From: an uncultured Pseudomonadota bacterium
GTDB lineage: Bacteria; Pseudomonadota; Gammaproteobacteria; Ga0077536
Length of the DNA stretch: 64,000 nucleotides
NCBI GenBank assembly: GCA_903825645.1
Contig: CAIKBL010000038.1
Location: 1-64,000 of the forward strand
Reading direction: 5' to 3'
Part shown: in pieces, positions 21,552 through 31,554 of the stretch
Numbering within the stretch: position 1 is the first letter of the stretch
Layout: each line of letters starts with the position of its first letter
The notes under the pieces: model-generated
Told to the model about the DNA's origin: nothing
Database searches by the model: none
What the model saw: only the letters and a program-made list of their open reading frames with translations
Made by a program: the position numbers and the translations under genes

Positions 21552-21739
21552 CGCCCGAGTTGCTCCAGTTCATTCTCGGTCAATTCGCGTGCCTCCTCCT
21601 CAAGCATGATGGGAATATCATCCCGGATAGGGAACGCTAGGCGTGCCCCACGAGAAATCAGCTCGCCCTTGGCCTGATCATAAAGCAGGGGTCCTTTAGT
21701 GACCGGACAAACCAGTAATTCGAGCAGTCGCTTGTCCAT
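21548..21739 (-). CDS. ycaR: Trm112 family protein (YcaR-like)
   Basis: This 63-residue protein starts [18 protein letters not shown], the typical beginning of the bacterial Trm112/YcaR family, with [11 protein letters not shown] downstream. Only one of the usual zinc cysteines remains, which is common for these short forms. It sits between lpxK and kdsB as in E. coli, and its 5' part overlaps the lpxK 3' end by 44 bases. Its role is not established. Confidence 0.92.
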   Translation of the reverse strand: MDKRLLELLVCPVTKGPLLYDQAKGELISRGARLAFPIRDDIPIMLEEEARELTENELEQLGR

Positions 21740-22766
21740 TTTTTCCTCGCGCTAACAGAATTTCCAAGCGGGTCGCAAATAGCTCAGGCAACTCCGCCGT
21801 AATGGGTACCGCCCACCAATGGGCTGCAGCAAAGGGTTCACATTTGACCGCATCCTTTTCCGTCATGAGCACGGGCAAGGCATCGCCGAACGCCAAGTCA
21901 TCCGCGGAGAAAACATGATGATCCGGAAACGGATGGGGAATGATGGTCAAACCATTCGCGCGCAGGCTTGCAAAAAAGTGCTCTGGATTACCGATCCCAG
22001 CGACCGCATGGACCGATCCTGCTGCAAATGTTCCGAAACCGGCAGCACGCGCCGGTTGCAGCAGCGATACGGCGTGCGTCGCGACATATTTCATCGAGAA
22101 CTCACCCCGACCCGCGATGCCATTAGTGACCACGATATCGACTTTTCGAGCCCGATCTGCTGTCTCGCGCAGCGGCCCGGCCGGCAGACAATAGCCGTTA
22201 CCGAAACGGCGTACACCATCGATAACCGCGATCTCGATATCCCGCTCAAGCGCATAGTGCTGCAATCCATCGTCGCTGATGATGATATCGCAATCCGCAT
22301 GTTCAACCAGCGCAGCGGCACTCAGGCGTCGCTCGGGGCCGACCGTCACCGGGCAACGGGTACGTCGGGCAATCACAATTGCTTCATCACCAACGGTGCG
22401 GGGATCACTATCCGCGCGGACCTGCTGTGGCCAACGCCGGGCTTTACCCCCGTAGCCACGTGCGATAACCCCCGGTCGATAGCCCAGCGATTTCAGATAG
22501 CCCGTTAGCCAAATCACAAGAGGCGTCTTGCCTGTACCGCCAACCGTGACATTGCCCACCACGATGACAGGTATTCCGACACGATAAGTCCGAAGCCATT
22601 GACGCTCGTACGCAACCCGTCGAATTTTCATGATGCCGCGATAAAGCAGGGCAAACGGCATCAATACCATCGCGATTCGACGCTTGCCGTACCAAAGCAC
22701 CGTCAAAACCCGTTCAAGTCGTTGGCGTAGCATGTCCCATGGCCTCAGCGCGGAGAGCCGTATCAT
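21696..22766 (-). CDS. lpxK: tetraacyldisaccharide 4'-kinase
   Basis: This 356-residue membrane-associated kinase phosphorylates the lipid A precursor at the 4' position. A hydrophobic N-terminal helix (about 30-45) precedes the P-loop region [12 protein letters not shown] (71-82); DDGLQH and TEKDAVKC are conserved. It overlaps exbD by four bases. MsbA, often encoded beside lpxK, is absent here. Confidence 0.96.
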   Translation of the reverse strand: MIRLSALRPWDMLRQRLERVLTVLWYGKRRIAMVLMPFALLYRGIMKIRRVAYERQWLRTYRVGIPVIVVGNVTVGGTGKTPLVIWLTGYLKSLGYRPGVIARGYGGKARRWPQQVRADSDPRTVGDEAIVIARRTRCPVTVGPERRLSAAALVEHADCDIIISDDGLQHYALERDIEIAVIDGVRRFGNGYCLPAGPLRETADRARKVDIVVTNGIAGRGEFSMKYVATHAVSLLQPARAAGFGTFAAGSVHAVAGIGNPEHFFASLRANGLTIIPHPFPDHHVFSADDLAFGDALPVLMTEKDAVKCEPFAAAHWWAVPITAELPELFATRLEILLARGKNGQATARITGLSGH

Positions 22767-23188
22767 TCCGCCTCACGCTTGGCCGTGGGGAAAGTAACGC
22801 GGAAAAGCCCCGCCGATCTCGCGGCATCCATGGCATCAACGGCCAACTGAAAACTCGTCGTACGATCTGCCGTGATTACCACCATCGGATCTTTGTTTTT
22901 TGGTTTCGCTGCCACGAGTGCCCGTCTCAATATGTCGAACTGACTACTTATCAACGCTTCACCGTTCACAAAATATCGCCCGTGTTTGTCGATGACCACC
23001 TCGATGACATCAGGCTCGACACCCTGCGGATGTTCGGTGGCAGAGGGGAGTTGAAGGTCGATTTTTGATTCATCCACAAATCGAGTGGAGACCATAAAAA
23101 AAATCAGCAGGAGGAGTACGACATCGATGAGTGAGGTGACATTGATATCGATATCGTCCTGAGGGCGACGGCGGGTACGGAAATTCAT
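22763..23188 (-). CDS. exbD: biopolymer transport protein ExbD
   Basis: About 141 residues with a single N-terminal membrane helix after MNFRTRRRPQDDIDIN; the SLIDVVLLLLIFFMV segment contains the conserved membrane aspartate of ExbD/TolR. The periplasmic domain follows (VVIDKHGRYFVNGE, VVITADR). The frame is open 16 codons further up, but ATG 23188 gives the normal family length. With ExbB it forms the proton channel that energises TonB. Confidence 0.93.
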   Translation of the reverse strand: MNFRTRRRPQDDIDINVTSLIDVVLLLLIFFMVSTRFVDESKIDLQLPSATEHPQGVEPDVIEVVIDKHGRYFVNGEALISSQFDILRRALVAAKPKNKDPMVVITADRTTSFQLAVDAMDAARSAGLFRVTFPTAKREAE

Positions 23189-23309
23189 GTCGAGTTTCTG
23201 TTTCTTGTGTGGCCAGTCGGACTGGCACCCGTGCACCCGCTAACAACACGAATATGCCGACCTTTGATCAATGGCGGCATGTCCAACCTAACCTTTGAAC
23301 ACGAAATCG

Positions 23310-23960
23310 TCATGGCGAGGGATCCTGCTCCCGTTGACCATTCAGGACCTCCACTAATTTCAGCGCTTCCTGCTCCATGTTCACCACCAACATCTCGACC
23401 CGACCCCGAAAAAACCGAAAAAAATACATCGCGGGGATCGCGACGGTGAGTCCAGCAGCCGTGGTGATTAAGGCCTCGGCAATGCCGCCCGACAGCGCCG
23501 TCGGGTTGCCCACGCCGTTCAATTTCAGTGCGCCGAACATTCGGATCATGCCGAATACCGTGCCGAGTAACCCCATTAAAGGCGAAATCGCGGCAATAGT
23601 ACCCAACGTATTAAGATGTCGCTCGAGTTCATAGGCGACCACGCGACCCGCCTCCTCAATACTCTCTTTAATCACAGCCCGTTCATGCGCCCGGTTGACG
23701 AGCCCCGCGGCTAGCACCCGCCCGAGTGGCGAGCCTATGCGCAGCGCATGGATTTTTTTTTCATCCAGACTGCCCGCCCGAAGCCATTGCCAGGCCTGTG
23801 CCACTAGGTTCTCGGGTAAGACTCGTTTGGGTTGCAGGGTCCAGAAGCGTTCAACCGCGATGGCGCTCGCCACGACAGACGCCAGCAAGATCGGGACCAT
23901 GACCCAACCACCCGCTTTGATGATTTCGAACACTTTTGAGCCTGTCCTTTGAGTTGCCAT
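23310..23960 (-). CDS. exbB: MotA/TolQ/ExbB proton channel family protein
   Basis: This 216-residue protein has three membrane helices: residues about 15-36 (GGWVMVPILLASVVASAIAV), and two after residue 115 (GTIAAISPLMGLLGTVFGMI and GIAEALITTAAGLTVAIPAMYFF). The GLLGTVFGMI motif is typical of ExbB/TolQ. The neighbouring exbD identifies it as ExbB. In many gammaproteobacteria exbBD lies between lolCD and lpxK, as here. Confidence 0.93.
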   Translation of the reverse strand: MATQRTGSKVFEIIKAGGWVMVPILLASVVASAIAVERFWTLQPKRVLPENLVAQAWQWLRAGSLDEKKIHALRIGSPLGRVLAAGLVNRAHERAVIKESIEEAGRVVAYELERHLNTLGTIAAISPLMGLLGTVFGMIRMFGALKLNGVGNPTALSGGIAEALITTAAGLTVAIPAMYFFRFFRGRVEMLVVNMEQEALKLVEVLNGQREQDPSP

Positions 23961-24127
23961 GGTTGCGCCCGCGGCGGCGGGCCAGAAAGTTAACAGAGCC
24001 GGTCAGCGGCGGGAAGTCTGCTCCGTCATTCCACACCGGTCGCTTGCTATTCCAGGACGTCCCGCTCCAAGCAGATGCCATTCCGTCGCGAAAGAACATC
24101 CCAAGGCCGGATACTCCCCAAGAAGCT

Positions 24128-24838
24128 TCATGTCACTGTCACACGTGAAGATGCGTCGACAATTTGTCCATTACGCAACTCCACAACACGGTCGAGGCGC
24201 GCCGCTATCCGGCGGTCATGGGTCACGACAATGAGTGCTGTTCCCCAGTCGCGCTTCAGCCCGAGCATCGTCGAAAGCACGGCCTCCGCAGTCGATTCAT
24301 CAAGGTTGCCGGTCGGTTCGTCTGCGAGAACGCAGCGGGGCACCATGACGAGTGCGCGTGCGATCGCGACGCGCTGCCGTTCTCCACCCGACAGTTCGCC
24401 GGGTCGGTGGCGCCCGCGATGCGCAAGACCGACCTGACCAAGCAACGTATGCGCCCGGGCATTCGCCTCACACACGCTTCCGCCCCCTATCAGCACCGGC
24501 ATGGCGACATTTTCCAGTGCGCTGAACTCGGGCAACAGGTGATGAAACTGATATACAAATCCAAGAGACTGATTGCGCAGACGGCCGAGGGCTCGCTCAC
24601 CCAGCGTACCCAGCGTCTCACCACCGCAGCGAATTTCCCCGGAAGTTGGCGAGTCCAGCCCACCCAATAGATGGAGCAACGTACTCTTGCCAGAGCCGGA
24701 AGCACCCAAAATAGCGACACTTTCGCCTGCCCTAACCGCGAAATTTACCTGCCGAAGCACTGGCACATCGAGATCGCCGTCGCTATAGCGCTTGCTGACA
24801 TCCCGTGCCTCGATAACCACTGCTTGTTCGGACATCAC
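24128..24838 (-). CDS. lolD: lipoprotein-releasing ABC transporter ATP-binding protein LolD
   Basis: This 236-residue ATPase powers lipoprotein release from the inner membrane. Walker A is GASGSGKST, the signature is [15 protein letters not shown] and Walker B is [11 protein letters not shown]. The Q-loop region [21 protein letters not shown] is the LolD pattern. It begins 45 bases after the lolC stop. Confidence 0.96.
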   Translation of the reverse strand: MMSEQAVVIEARDVSKRYSDGDLDVPVLRQVNFAVRAGESVAILGASGSGKSTLLHLLGGLDSPTSGEIRCGGETLGTLGERALGRLRNQSLGFVYQFHHLLPEFSALENVAMPVLIGGGSVCEANARAHTLLGQVGLAHRGRHRPGELSGGERQRVAIARALVMVPRCVLADEPTGNLDESTAEAVLSTMLGLKRDWGTALIVVTHDRRIAARLDRVVELRNGQIVDASSRVTVT

Positions 24839-24883
24839 GTGTTTCCCCGACCTTCTGATCGCGTATAACCGTCGGCGCCTGCT

Positions 24884-26134
24884 TCATTCATGGCGCAAGA
24901 CTTCCGCGGGACGGGTGCGACTCGCCAACCAAGCGGGATAAAGGGGTGCCGCCAGACAGAGGAGCAAAGAAAACCCCAAGGTCAGCCACACATCAGCGGC
25001 TTCCAGTCGCGCAGGGATGTGACTGATGTAGTACACATCCGGCGCGAGAATTTTAAATCCGAACGTCGTTTCCAGCACGGCGATAATCCGCTCGATATTC
25101 GACGCCAGTGCCACCCCGAGCACCGTGCCTACAGTGACGCCCGCTGCGCCAATCAGAGCCCCCTGCGTGAAAAACACGCGCAAAACCCGCTGGGAGGTAA
25201 GTCCCAACGTCTGCAGAATCGCTATTTCTGATGCTTTTTCGGTCACGCCCATCACGAGCGTAGAGACGAGATTGAACGCCGCGACCCCGACGCTTAACAG
25301 CAAAATCACAAACATCACAATTTTTTCGGTTTCGAGGGCCCGAAAAAGATTCGCGTGGGTAGACGTCCAAGGCATCAACACTAATGGCTCTGCGAACAGC
25401 TCAACCGGAAAAATCGTCGAAAAGGCGGTAACCCCAAACGGATCATGGAGCCTTAAGTGCAGACCATCGACCCCTTCGTAACGGCGAAAAATCCTTTGCG
25501 CATCATCTAGATGCACGAACACCGTCGCAGAATCGAATTCCTGAACTCCTGCCTCAAAAATACCCGCTACCGTAAACCGCTTGAGCCGAGGCAGCATACC
25601 CGAGGCCGTTCGTAAAGGCTCGGCCAGCACCAACATGATTTGATCGCCAACCTCGAGCCGTAAGGCATCCGCTATGCCGCGCCCGACGACGATTCGAAAT
25701 CGTCCGGCCTGCAGCGCATTGAGCGAACCGGCGCGCATGCGCTCTCCAAGCACGCTGACACTGGCTTCTCTCCGGGGATCGATTCCGCGGACCTGCGCGC
25801 CCTGAACGACATTGAATCGCGTGAGTAATGCTTGTCCTTCGACATAGGGTGCCCAGCCCCTGACTTCCGGTCTCGTCGCGACTCGTTCTCCTTCTGTTTT
25901 CCACTCGCGCAGCACACCATCGCGGGCGTGGATGTCCAGATGTGCGGTCATACCGAGCAGTCGTTCGCGCATTTCACCGCCAAAACCGTTCATGATGGAC
26001 AGAATGGTGAGCAATGCGGCGATGCCAAGGGCCACGCCCGAAATCGAAATGGCGGAGATGAGCGAAACCAACTGAGTTCGGCGTTGCGCTCTGGTATAAC
26101 GCCACGCGATGAAGGTTTCGACAGGAATAAACAT
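24884..26134 (-). CDS. lolC: lipoprotein-releasing ABC transporter permease, LolC/LolE family
   Basis: About 416 residues: an N-terminal membrane helix after FIAWRYTRAQRR, a large periplasmic MacB-type domain (about 50-260), and three C-terminal helices in an FtsX domain. The start ATG 26134 matches the usual LolC beginning; the frame is open ten codons further up. Only one permease gene is present, so the transporter may be a homodimeric LolF-type or the partner LolE lies elsewhere. A TATACT hexamer (26143-26148, minus strand) would place transcription almost at the start codon. Confidence 0.93.
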   Translation of the reverse strand: MFIPVETFIAWRYTRAQRRTQLVSLISAISISGVALGIAALLTILSIMNGFGGEMRERLLGMTAHLDIHARDGVLREWKTEGERVATRPEVRGWAPYVEGQALLTRFNVVQGAQVRGIDPRREASVSVLGERMRAGSLNALQAGRFRIVVGRGIADALRLEVGDQIMLVLAEPLRTASGMLPRLKRFTVAGIFEAGVQEFDSATVFVHLDDAQRIFRRYEGVDGLHLRLHDPFGVTAFSTIFPVELFAEPLVLMPWTSTHANLFRALETEKIVMFVILLLSVGVAAFNLVSTLVMGVTEKASEIAILQTLGLTSQRVLRVFFTQGALIGAAGVTVGTVLGVALASNIERIIAVLETTFGFKILAPDVYYISHIPARLEAADVWLTLGFSLLLCLAAPLYPAWLASRTRPAEVLRHE

Positions 26135-26212
26135 GATACGACAGTATAACGGGGTCTTGAGCACACGCCGAATCCAGGCGGCGCAATTGTCGTGTCATCT
26201 GCGGGCGATTTC

Positions 26213-26887
26213 ATGATCCTCCTCGCCCTTGAGACTTGCGGCGAATACACCTCGGTTGCCCTCTGGCAGGACGATGAGAGTTTGGAGCGCCACATCGAGA
26301 GCCCTGCACGCCATACCGAAGTGCTGTTGCCTCTGTGTGAGGAGTTACGCGCCCTCGGGGGGATCCGTCTCGCCCAACTGGATGGGGTTGCCTTCGGCGC
26401 GGGCCCCGGCGCATTTACCGGCGTGCGGGTCGCCGCAAGCGCGGCGCAGGGTATCGCGCTTGCCCACGACTTACCGCTGCTTCCTATTTCGAGTCTCGCC
26501 GCGCTCGCTTACGGGGGGTGGCGAACCACCGGGCTACGGCATCAGCTCGCATTACTCGATGCCCGACGCAACGAAGTGTATTGGGGTTTTTATGCGAAAT
26601 GCGACAACACGGCCGGACTGATCGCCCTCACGGCCGACCAGTTGACCTCCTCGTCGGGGGTAATTCCTCCCGTGCAGACACCCTTTGGCGCCGTTGGACG
26701 CGGTTGCGAAGTACTCACCCCGGAAGATCGGTCCCGCCTCGCACCCGCGGTGATGGCACCCGCCGAATATTTTTTTCCGCACGCGAGAGACGTCGCCGCA
26801 CTCGCCGCGCTGGAACTCCGTGCAGGTCGTGGGCGTACAGCCGAAGAGGCCCAGCCGGTGTACCTCCGGGCCGCTCTCCAGCCCTAA
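26213..26887 (+). CDS. tsaB: tRNA threonylcarbamoyladenosine biosynthesis protein TsaB
   Basis: About 224 residues of the actin-like ASKHA fold. It starts MILLALETCGEYTSVAL and contains GPGAFTGVRVAASAAQGIA, the TsaB/YeaZ signature. TsaB is the scaffold partner of TsaD and TsaE in making t6A at position 37 of ANN-decoding tRNAs. ATG 26213 is preferred to GTG 26192 on homology. It is divergent from lolC, with fewer than 80 bases between. Confidence 0.94.
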   Translation: MILLALETCGEYTSVALWQDDESLERHIESPARHTEVLLPLCEELRALGGIRLAQLDGVAFGAGPGAFTGVRVAASAAQGIALAHDLPLLPISSLAALAYGGWRTTGLRHQLALLDARRNEVYWGFYAKCDNTAGLIALTADQLTSSSGVIPPVQTPFGAVGRGCEVLTPEDRSRLAPAVMAPAEYFFPHARDVAALAALELRAGRGRTAEEAQPVYLRAALQP

Positions 26888-27096
26888 ACCGGCGCCACGA
26901 ACACGCGCGAATCCCTTACCGCCCAACGGTCGAAAGGGCCGGTGTCCGACCTCGCGAAATCTGCCCGGTGCGCCCTCGCCAATAAGCGGCTCGAACCAAA
27001 ATTATTTCGAAATCAGATAACCGTCTGATCTCTCTCGGCTTCATCCCGATCGCACGGTCCAAAGCCTGCATTCGCCGCTGCGCAACACAAGACAGG
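26888..27096. other. spacer between tsaB and the nrd promoter
   Basis: An ATCAGA/TCTGAT inverted repeat (27012-27017 with 27024-27029) lies here without a T-run, so it is at best a weak terminator for tsaB. Nothing else is supported. Confidence 0.3.
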
Positions 27097-27112
27097 ACAC
27101 ACGATGTTGTGG
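27097..27112 (+). promoter_or_regulatory. NrdR box 1
   Basis: ACACACGATGTTGTGG keeps the CAC-N8-GTG core of the NrdR operator and matches 12 of 16 positions of the consensus ACACWATATMTTGTGT. It begins 32 bases upstream of box 2, close to three helical turns, the usual spacing for paired NrdR boxes. Confidence 0.75.
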
Positions 27113-27124
27113 TTCAATTGCCTC

Positions 27125-27153
27125 TTGACCACATTGTATTGTGGCGTTATACA
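27125..27153 (+). promoter_or_regulatory. sigma-70 promoter of nrdAB
   Basis: TTGACC (27125-27130) and TATACA (27148-27153) are spaced by exactly 17 bases. NrdR box 2 covers the interval between them, which fits repression by steric block. The start codon of nrdA lies about 85 bases further on. Confidence 0.75.
27129..27144 (+). promoter_or_regulatory. NrdR box 2
   Basis: CCACATTGTATTGTGG has the CAC-N8-GTG core and 12 of 16 consensus matches. It overlaps the spacer of the nrdAB promoter. NrdR, sensing ATP/dATP, would repress transcription when deoxynucleotides are plentiful. Confidence 0.8.
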
Positions 27154-27237
27154 ATTGCTTACACGTCGTTCATCGAAAATCCCGAAGGCTTGGTCACAAG
27201 TTCGTCATCAACCTCTTAGTCGGCACAGAGGAGCACC

Positions 27238-30141
27238 ATGGAGTTGGAAAAATCCCCCGCTAGTCGCGGCCCCACGCGAAGCTTTTGGTCGCCAGACCCG
27301 ACCACGGCTGCCACGCAGCCAGAACTCGCCGCGACCGCCCCCGGCGAATTTAAAGTCATCCGCCGAAACGGCAAGCTGACGGTGTTCGATGGCGACAAAA
27401 TCAAAATCGCCATGACCAAAGCCTTCTTGGCCGTAGAAGGCGGCAACGCCGCCGCGTCGACTCGGGTTCATGAGACAGTCGATGAACTGGCTAAATCCGT
27501 AGTGCGCGCGATTACCCGTCGCATGCCTTCGGGCGGTGCCGTTCATATCGAAGATATCCAGGATCAGGTAGAACTGGCGTTAATGCGCGGCGGCCAACAG
27601 AAAGTGGCGCGCGCCTACGTCCTTTACCGCGAAGACCGTGCCCGAGAAAGGGCCCGCCGACTCGAACAAGCCGAAAACACACCGGAGCAACCCCGCGACC
27701 AGCTGACCGTTACCCGCAAGGATGGTATCCGCGTGGCGCTCGACGAAGCACGCTTGCAGCGCATCGTCACCGAAGCCTGCCAGGATATTCCCAACACAGA
27801 TCCGTCGCTCATTCTCGTAGAAACCATGCGCTCCCTTTTTGATGGAGTCGCTGAGGCTGACGTCTCCAAGGCGTTGGTAATGAGCGCGCGGACCTTCATC
27901 GAACGAGAGCCCAACTATTCGACAGTGGCGGCCCGGATGTTGCTGGATGCGCTGCGCAACGAGGCCCTGACCTACGTTGGAAATCGTATCGACAACGCAA
28001 CTCAGCAGGAAATGGGCGAGCGCTACGGCCATTATTTTGAAAGTTATGTGAAGCGCGCGATTGATCTCGAACTGATGGATCCGCGGCTAGGCAACTTTGA
28101 CCTCAAGCGACTCGGCCACGCGATCAAAGCGGACCGGGACTTCCGGTTCAGTTATCTAGGCCTGCAAACTCTTTATGATCGCTACTTCCTGCAGTACGAC
28201 GATAACCGCTTTGAGCTGCCGCAAGCCTTTTTCATGCGAGTAGCCATGGGTCTTGCGATCAACGAGGTAGAGCCAGAAGAGTGGGCGATCAAATTTTACG
28301 ATCTCCTCTCCACCTTCGATTTCATGAGCAGTACGCCTACGCTTTTCAACTCAGGTACGCTGCGTCCCCAATTGTCCTCGTGCTACTTGACCTCAGTACC
28401 CGATGATCTCGACGGTATTTTTGGTGCTATCAAGGACAACGCCCTGCTCTCTAAGTTCGCTGGCGGCCTTGGTAACGACTGGACGCCGGTGAGAGGCATG
28501 GGTGCGCGCATCAAAGGTACCAATGGGAAGTCTCAGGGTGTGGTCCCCTTCCTCAAGGTTGCCAACGATACCGCCGTCGCGGTGAATCAGGGTGGCAAGC
28601 GCAAAGGTGCCGTTTGCGCATACCTCGAAACCTGGCACATGGATATCGAGGAATTTGTCGACCTGCGTAAAAACACCGGAGATGATCGCCGCCGAACCCA
28701 TGACATGAACACTGCGAACTGGGTGCCAGACCTGTTCATGAAGCGCGTTTGTGAGGATGGTGACTGGACGCTCTTTTCGCCCGATGACGTCCCCGAGCTT
28801 CACGATCTATACGGCAACGAATTTGCGCGGCGCTACCAGTTTTACGAAGAAAAAGCCGCGCGTGGCGAGATCCGGAATTCAAAGAAAATCCGTGCCGTCG
28901 ATTTATGGCGACGGATGCTCGGCATGCTGTATGAAACCGGTCATCCTTGGATAACGTTCAAAGATCCCGCCAACCTGCGCTCGCCGCAGCAACATATCGG
29001 CGTCGTCCATAGTTCGAACCTCTGCACCGAGATCACGCTGAATACGTCCCCAGGCCAAGAAATCGCGGTCTGCAATCTCGGATCGGTCAACTTGGCACAG
29101 CACGTCACTGACGACGGGCTTGATATGCGCAAGCTGGAGCAGACGATTTCGGTGGCCATGCGCATGCTGGACAACGTAATCGATTACAACTTCTACAGCG
29201 TGCCTACCGCACGCGCCTCGAATTTGCGGCACCGCCCGGTAGGACTGGGGATCATGGGTTTCCAGGACTGTCTTTATCAGTTGCGGATCCCGTACGCCAC
29301 CGCTGAGGCGGTAGAGTTTGCCGACCAGTCCATGGAAGCTGTGAGTTATTTTGCGATCCGCGCATCAACCAATCTTGCCGCCGAGCGCGGAACCTACCCG
29401 AGCTTCGAGGGATCACTCTGGAGCCGGGGGATACTGCCACTCGACTCGATCGATCTCGTTGAGCAGGGGCGGGGTGGCTATCTCGATATGGACCGCAGCG
29501 CCTCACTCGACTGGGATGCGCTACGGCAAAGAGTGACCAAAGTCGGCATGCGGAATTCCAACTGCATGGCGATCGCCCCGACCGCGACGATTTCCAATAT
29601 TTGTGGTGTCGGACAATCGATCGAACCCACCTATCAGAACCTGTTCGTGAAATCGAACCTGTCTGGTGAATTCACCGTCATCAACATGTTCCTGGTGCAA
29701 GATCTGAAGCAGCGCGGCCTGTGGGACGAGGTGATGGTTAACGACATGAAGTACTACGACGGCAGTGTCGCGCAGATTGATCGTATTCCGCTTGATCTGA
29801 AGGCACTATACGCGACCGCGTTCGAGGTCGATCCGCGTTGGTTGGTGGAGGCTGGATCACGTCGCCAGAAGTGGCTCGATCAAGCGCAATCGCTCAACCT
29901 TTATATGGCAGAGCCGAACGGCACCAAGCTCGATAATCTGTATAAGCTTGCCTGGGTGAAGGGATTAAAGACGACCTACTATCTGCGCACGATGGGCGCT
30001 ACCCATGTGGAGAAAAGCACCTTAAGTGACGGCAAACTGAACGCGGTGCAGCAGGTCACGAAAACACCGTCTATGGTGGCGGTAACCGAAGGGCCTAAAG
30101 TCTGTTCGATCCTCGATCCGGACTGCGAAGCCTGCCAGTAG
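27238..30141 (+). CDS. nrdA: class Ia ribonucleoside-diphosphate reductase, large subunit
   Basis: This 967-residue enzyme reduces ribonucleotides to deoxyribonucleotides. It has two consecutive N-terminal ATP-cone domains (about 38-130 and 158-250), as in Pseudomonas-type NrdA, so dATP inhibition may work through a tandem-cone mechanism. Catalytic residues are seen: Cys382 in LSSCYL, Cys596 and Glu598 in NLCTE, Cys612 in CNLGSVNL, and the C-terminal redox pair Cys963/Cys966 in DCEAC. It precedes nrdB by 59 bases. Confidence 0.97.
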   Translation: MELEKSPASRGPTRSFWSPDPTTAATQPELAATAPGEFKVIRRNGKLTVFDGDKIKIAMTKAFLAVEGGNAAASTRVHETVDELAKSVVRAITRRMPSGGAVHIEDIQDQVELALMRGGQQKVARAYVLYREDRARERARRLEQAENTPEQPRDQLTVTRKDGIRVALDEARLQRIVTEACQDIPNTDPSLILVETMRSLFDGVAEADVSKALVMSARTFIEREPNYSTVAARMLLDALRNEALTYVGNRIDNATQQEMGERYGHYFESYVKRAIDLELMDPRLGNFDLKRLGHAIKADRDFRFSYLGLQTLYDRYFLQYDDNRFELPQAFFMRVAMGLAINEVEPEEWAIKFYDLLSTFDFMSSTPTLFNSGTLRPQLSSCYLTSVPDDLDGIFGAIKDNALLSKFAGGLGNDWTPVRGMGARIKGTNGKSQGVVPFLKVANDTAVAVNQGGKRKGAVCAYLETWHMDIEEFVDLRKNTGDDRRRTHDMNTANWVPDLFMKRVCEDGDWTLFSPDDVPELHDLYGNEFARRYQFYEEKAARGEIRNSKKIRAVDLWRRMLGMLYETGHPWITFKDPANLRSPQQHIGVVHSSNLCTEITLNTSPGQEIAVCNLGSVNLAQHVTDDGLDMRKLEQTISVAMRMLDNVIDYNFYSVPTARASNLRHRPVGLGIMGFQDCLYQLRIPYATAEAVEFADQSMEAVSYFAIRASTNLAAERGTYPSFEGSLWSRGILPLDSIDLVEQGRGGYLDMDRSASLDWDALRQRVTKVGMRNSNCMAIAPTATISNICGVGQSIEPTYQNLFVKSNLSGEFTVINMFLVQDLKQRGLWDEVMVNDMKYYDGSVAQIDRIPLDLKALYATAFEVDPRWLVEAGSRRQKWLDQAQSLNLYMAEPNGTKLDNLYKLAWVKGLKTTYYLRTMGATHVEKSTLSDGKLNAVQQVTKTPSMVAVTEGPKVCSILDPDCEACQ

Positions 30142-30200
30142 TGACGCGCGCCAATCGGCAACACTACACGGCGATAATGACGATTGTTTAGGGGGAATGC

Positions 30201-31424
30201 ATGTTGAATTGGGATGATCCACTCGCGAAATTTAAGCAAACGCCTGCTGTAGGGTATACCCGGGCCATGCTGGCGAGTGAGGCGTTGGCAACGCTGCAGC
30301 AAGTAGAAGAGGACCGGGGGACAACCGTCGCCGAAATAAATACGGCGCCGGTCGCCGTGGACGCACTTTCCGGCGTCACCGGCCTTGAGCAGGTCGAATT
30401 CGGTGCACGTCGACTCGCGGTTGATGACAAACAGATGATCAACTGCCGGGCGGATTTGAACCAACTCGTGCCGTTCAAATACAAATGGGCTTGGCAAAAA
30501 TATCTGAATGCCTGCGCAAATCACTGGATGCCGCAGGAGATCAACATGACAGCGGACATTGCGCTCTGGAAAAGTCGCGATGGACTCACGGATGATGAAA
30601 GAACCATCATCAAGCGTAATCTGGGATTCTTCTCAACGGCCGATTCGCTTGTCGCCAATAACTTGGTGCTTGCGGTCTATCGCCACATCACCAATCCGGA
30701 GTGCCGGCAATATCTGCTGCGACAGGCCTTTGAAGAAGCATTGCATACGCACGCTTACCAGTACTGTGTTGAAAGCCTGGGGCTTGATGAAGCCGAAATT
30801 TTCAACATGTACCGTGAAATCCCCGCCATACACGACAAGGCTGCTTGGGCGATGCGGTTCACCGAGAGTTTGGGCGATCCCTTGTTTCGGACCGGTACGC
30901 CGGCCGCCGATCAGCGGTTGCTGCGAGATCTGATCGCTTTCTATGTGGTATTCGAAGGCATTTTCTTCTATGTCGGTTTCGTCCAGGTCCTGTCTATGGG
31001 ACGACGCAACAAAATGACCGGCGTCGCGGAGCAGTTTCAGTACATTCTTCGCGATGAATCGATGCACATGAATTTCGGCATTGACGTTATTAACCAAATC
31101 AAAGTTGAGAACCCCCATCTCTGGACGGAAGATTTCCAGCGCGAAATCGCCAAACTCATCGATGATGCGATTTTGTTCGAAATCAGTTATGCCCAAGACT
31201 CGATGCCGCGGGGAATTCTGGGCTTAAATGCCAACATGTTCGAAGAATATCTGCACTACATCGCCAACCGCCGATGCTCGCAGATTGGATTGTCGGAGCA
31301 ATATCCCGGGGCTACCAACCCCTTTCCGTGGATGAGCGAACTCATTGATTTGAAAAAAGAGAAAAACTTCTTTGAGACACGCGTCACGGAATATCAGACT
31401 GGCGGCGCGCTCAGCTGGGACTAA
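30201..31424 (+). CDS. nrdB: class Ia ribonucleoside-diphosphate reductase, small subunit
   Basis: This 407-residue protein carries the di-iron tyrosyl-radical cofactor. The ligand and radical signature is intact: Glu179, His182 and Tyr186 in [10 protein letters not shown] correspond to E. coli Glu115, His118 and Tyr122. The second ligand set lies in [12 protein letters not shown]. The C-terminal tail needed to dock on NrdA is present (ends GGALSWD). A terminator follows. Confidence 0.97.
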   Translation: MLNWDDPLAKFKQTPAVGYTRAMLASEALATLQQVEEDRGTTVAEINTAPVAVDALSGVTGLEQVEFGARRLAVDDKQMINCRADLNQLVPFKYKWAWQKYLNACANHWMPQEINMTADIALWKSRDGLTDDERTIIKRNLGFFSTADSLVANNLVLAVYRHITNPECRQYLLRQAFEEALHTHAYQYCVESLGLDEAEIFNMYREIPAIHDKAAWAMRFTESLGDPLFRTGTPAADQRLLRDLIAFYVVFEGIFFYVGFVQVLSMGRRNKMTGVAEQFQYILRDESMHMNFGIDVINQIKVENPHLWTEDFQREIAKLIDDAILFEISYAQDSMPRGILGLNANMFEEYLHYIANRRCSQIGLSEQYPGATNPFPWMSELIDLKKEKNFFETRVTEYQTGGALSWD

Positions 31425-31474
31425 TTGGGCATTAGACCAGACCTCCGTGAATGGAGCTGAGAGCGCTGCATTGG

Positions 31475-31510
31475 CCGTTGGCCGGTAACCCCGGTCCAAC
31501 GGCTTTTTTT
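31475..31510 (+). terminator. rho-independent terminator of nrdAB
   Basis: Stem CCGTTGG/CCAACGG, with an inner CCGG/CCGG extension, is followed by a run of seven T after C. It ends the nrdAB operon, 50 bases past the stop codon. Confidence 0.9.
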
Positions 31511-31554
31511 ATTCAGGAGATTGGCTGCGCGTGGGATGCAGCCGGCGCGGTGAC

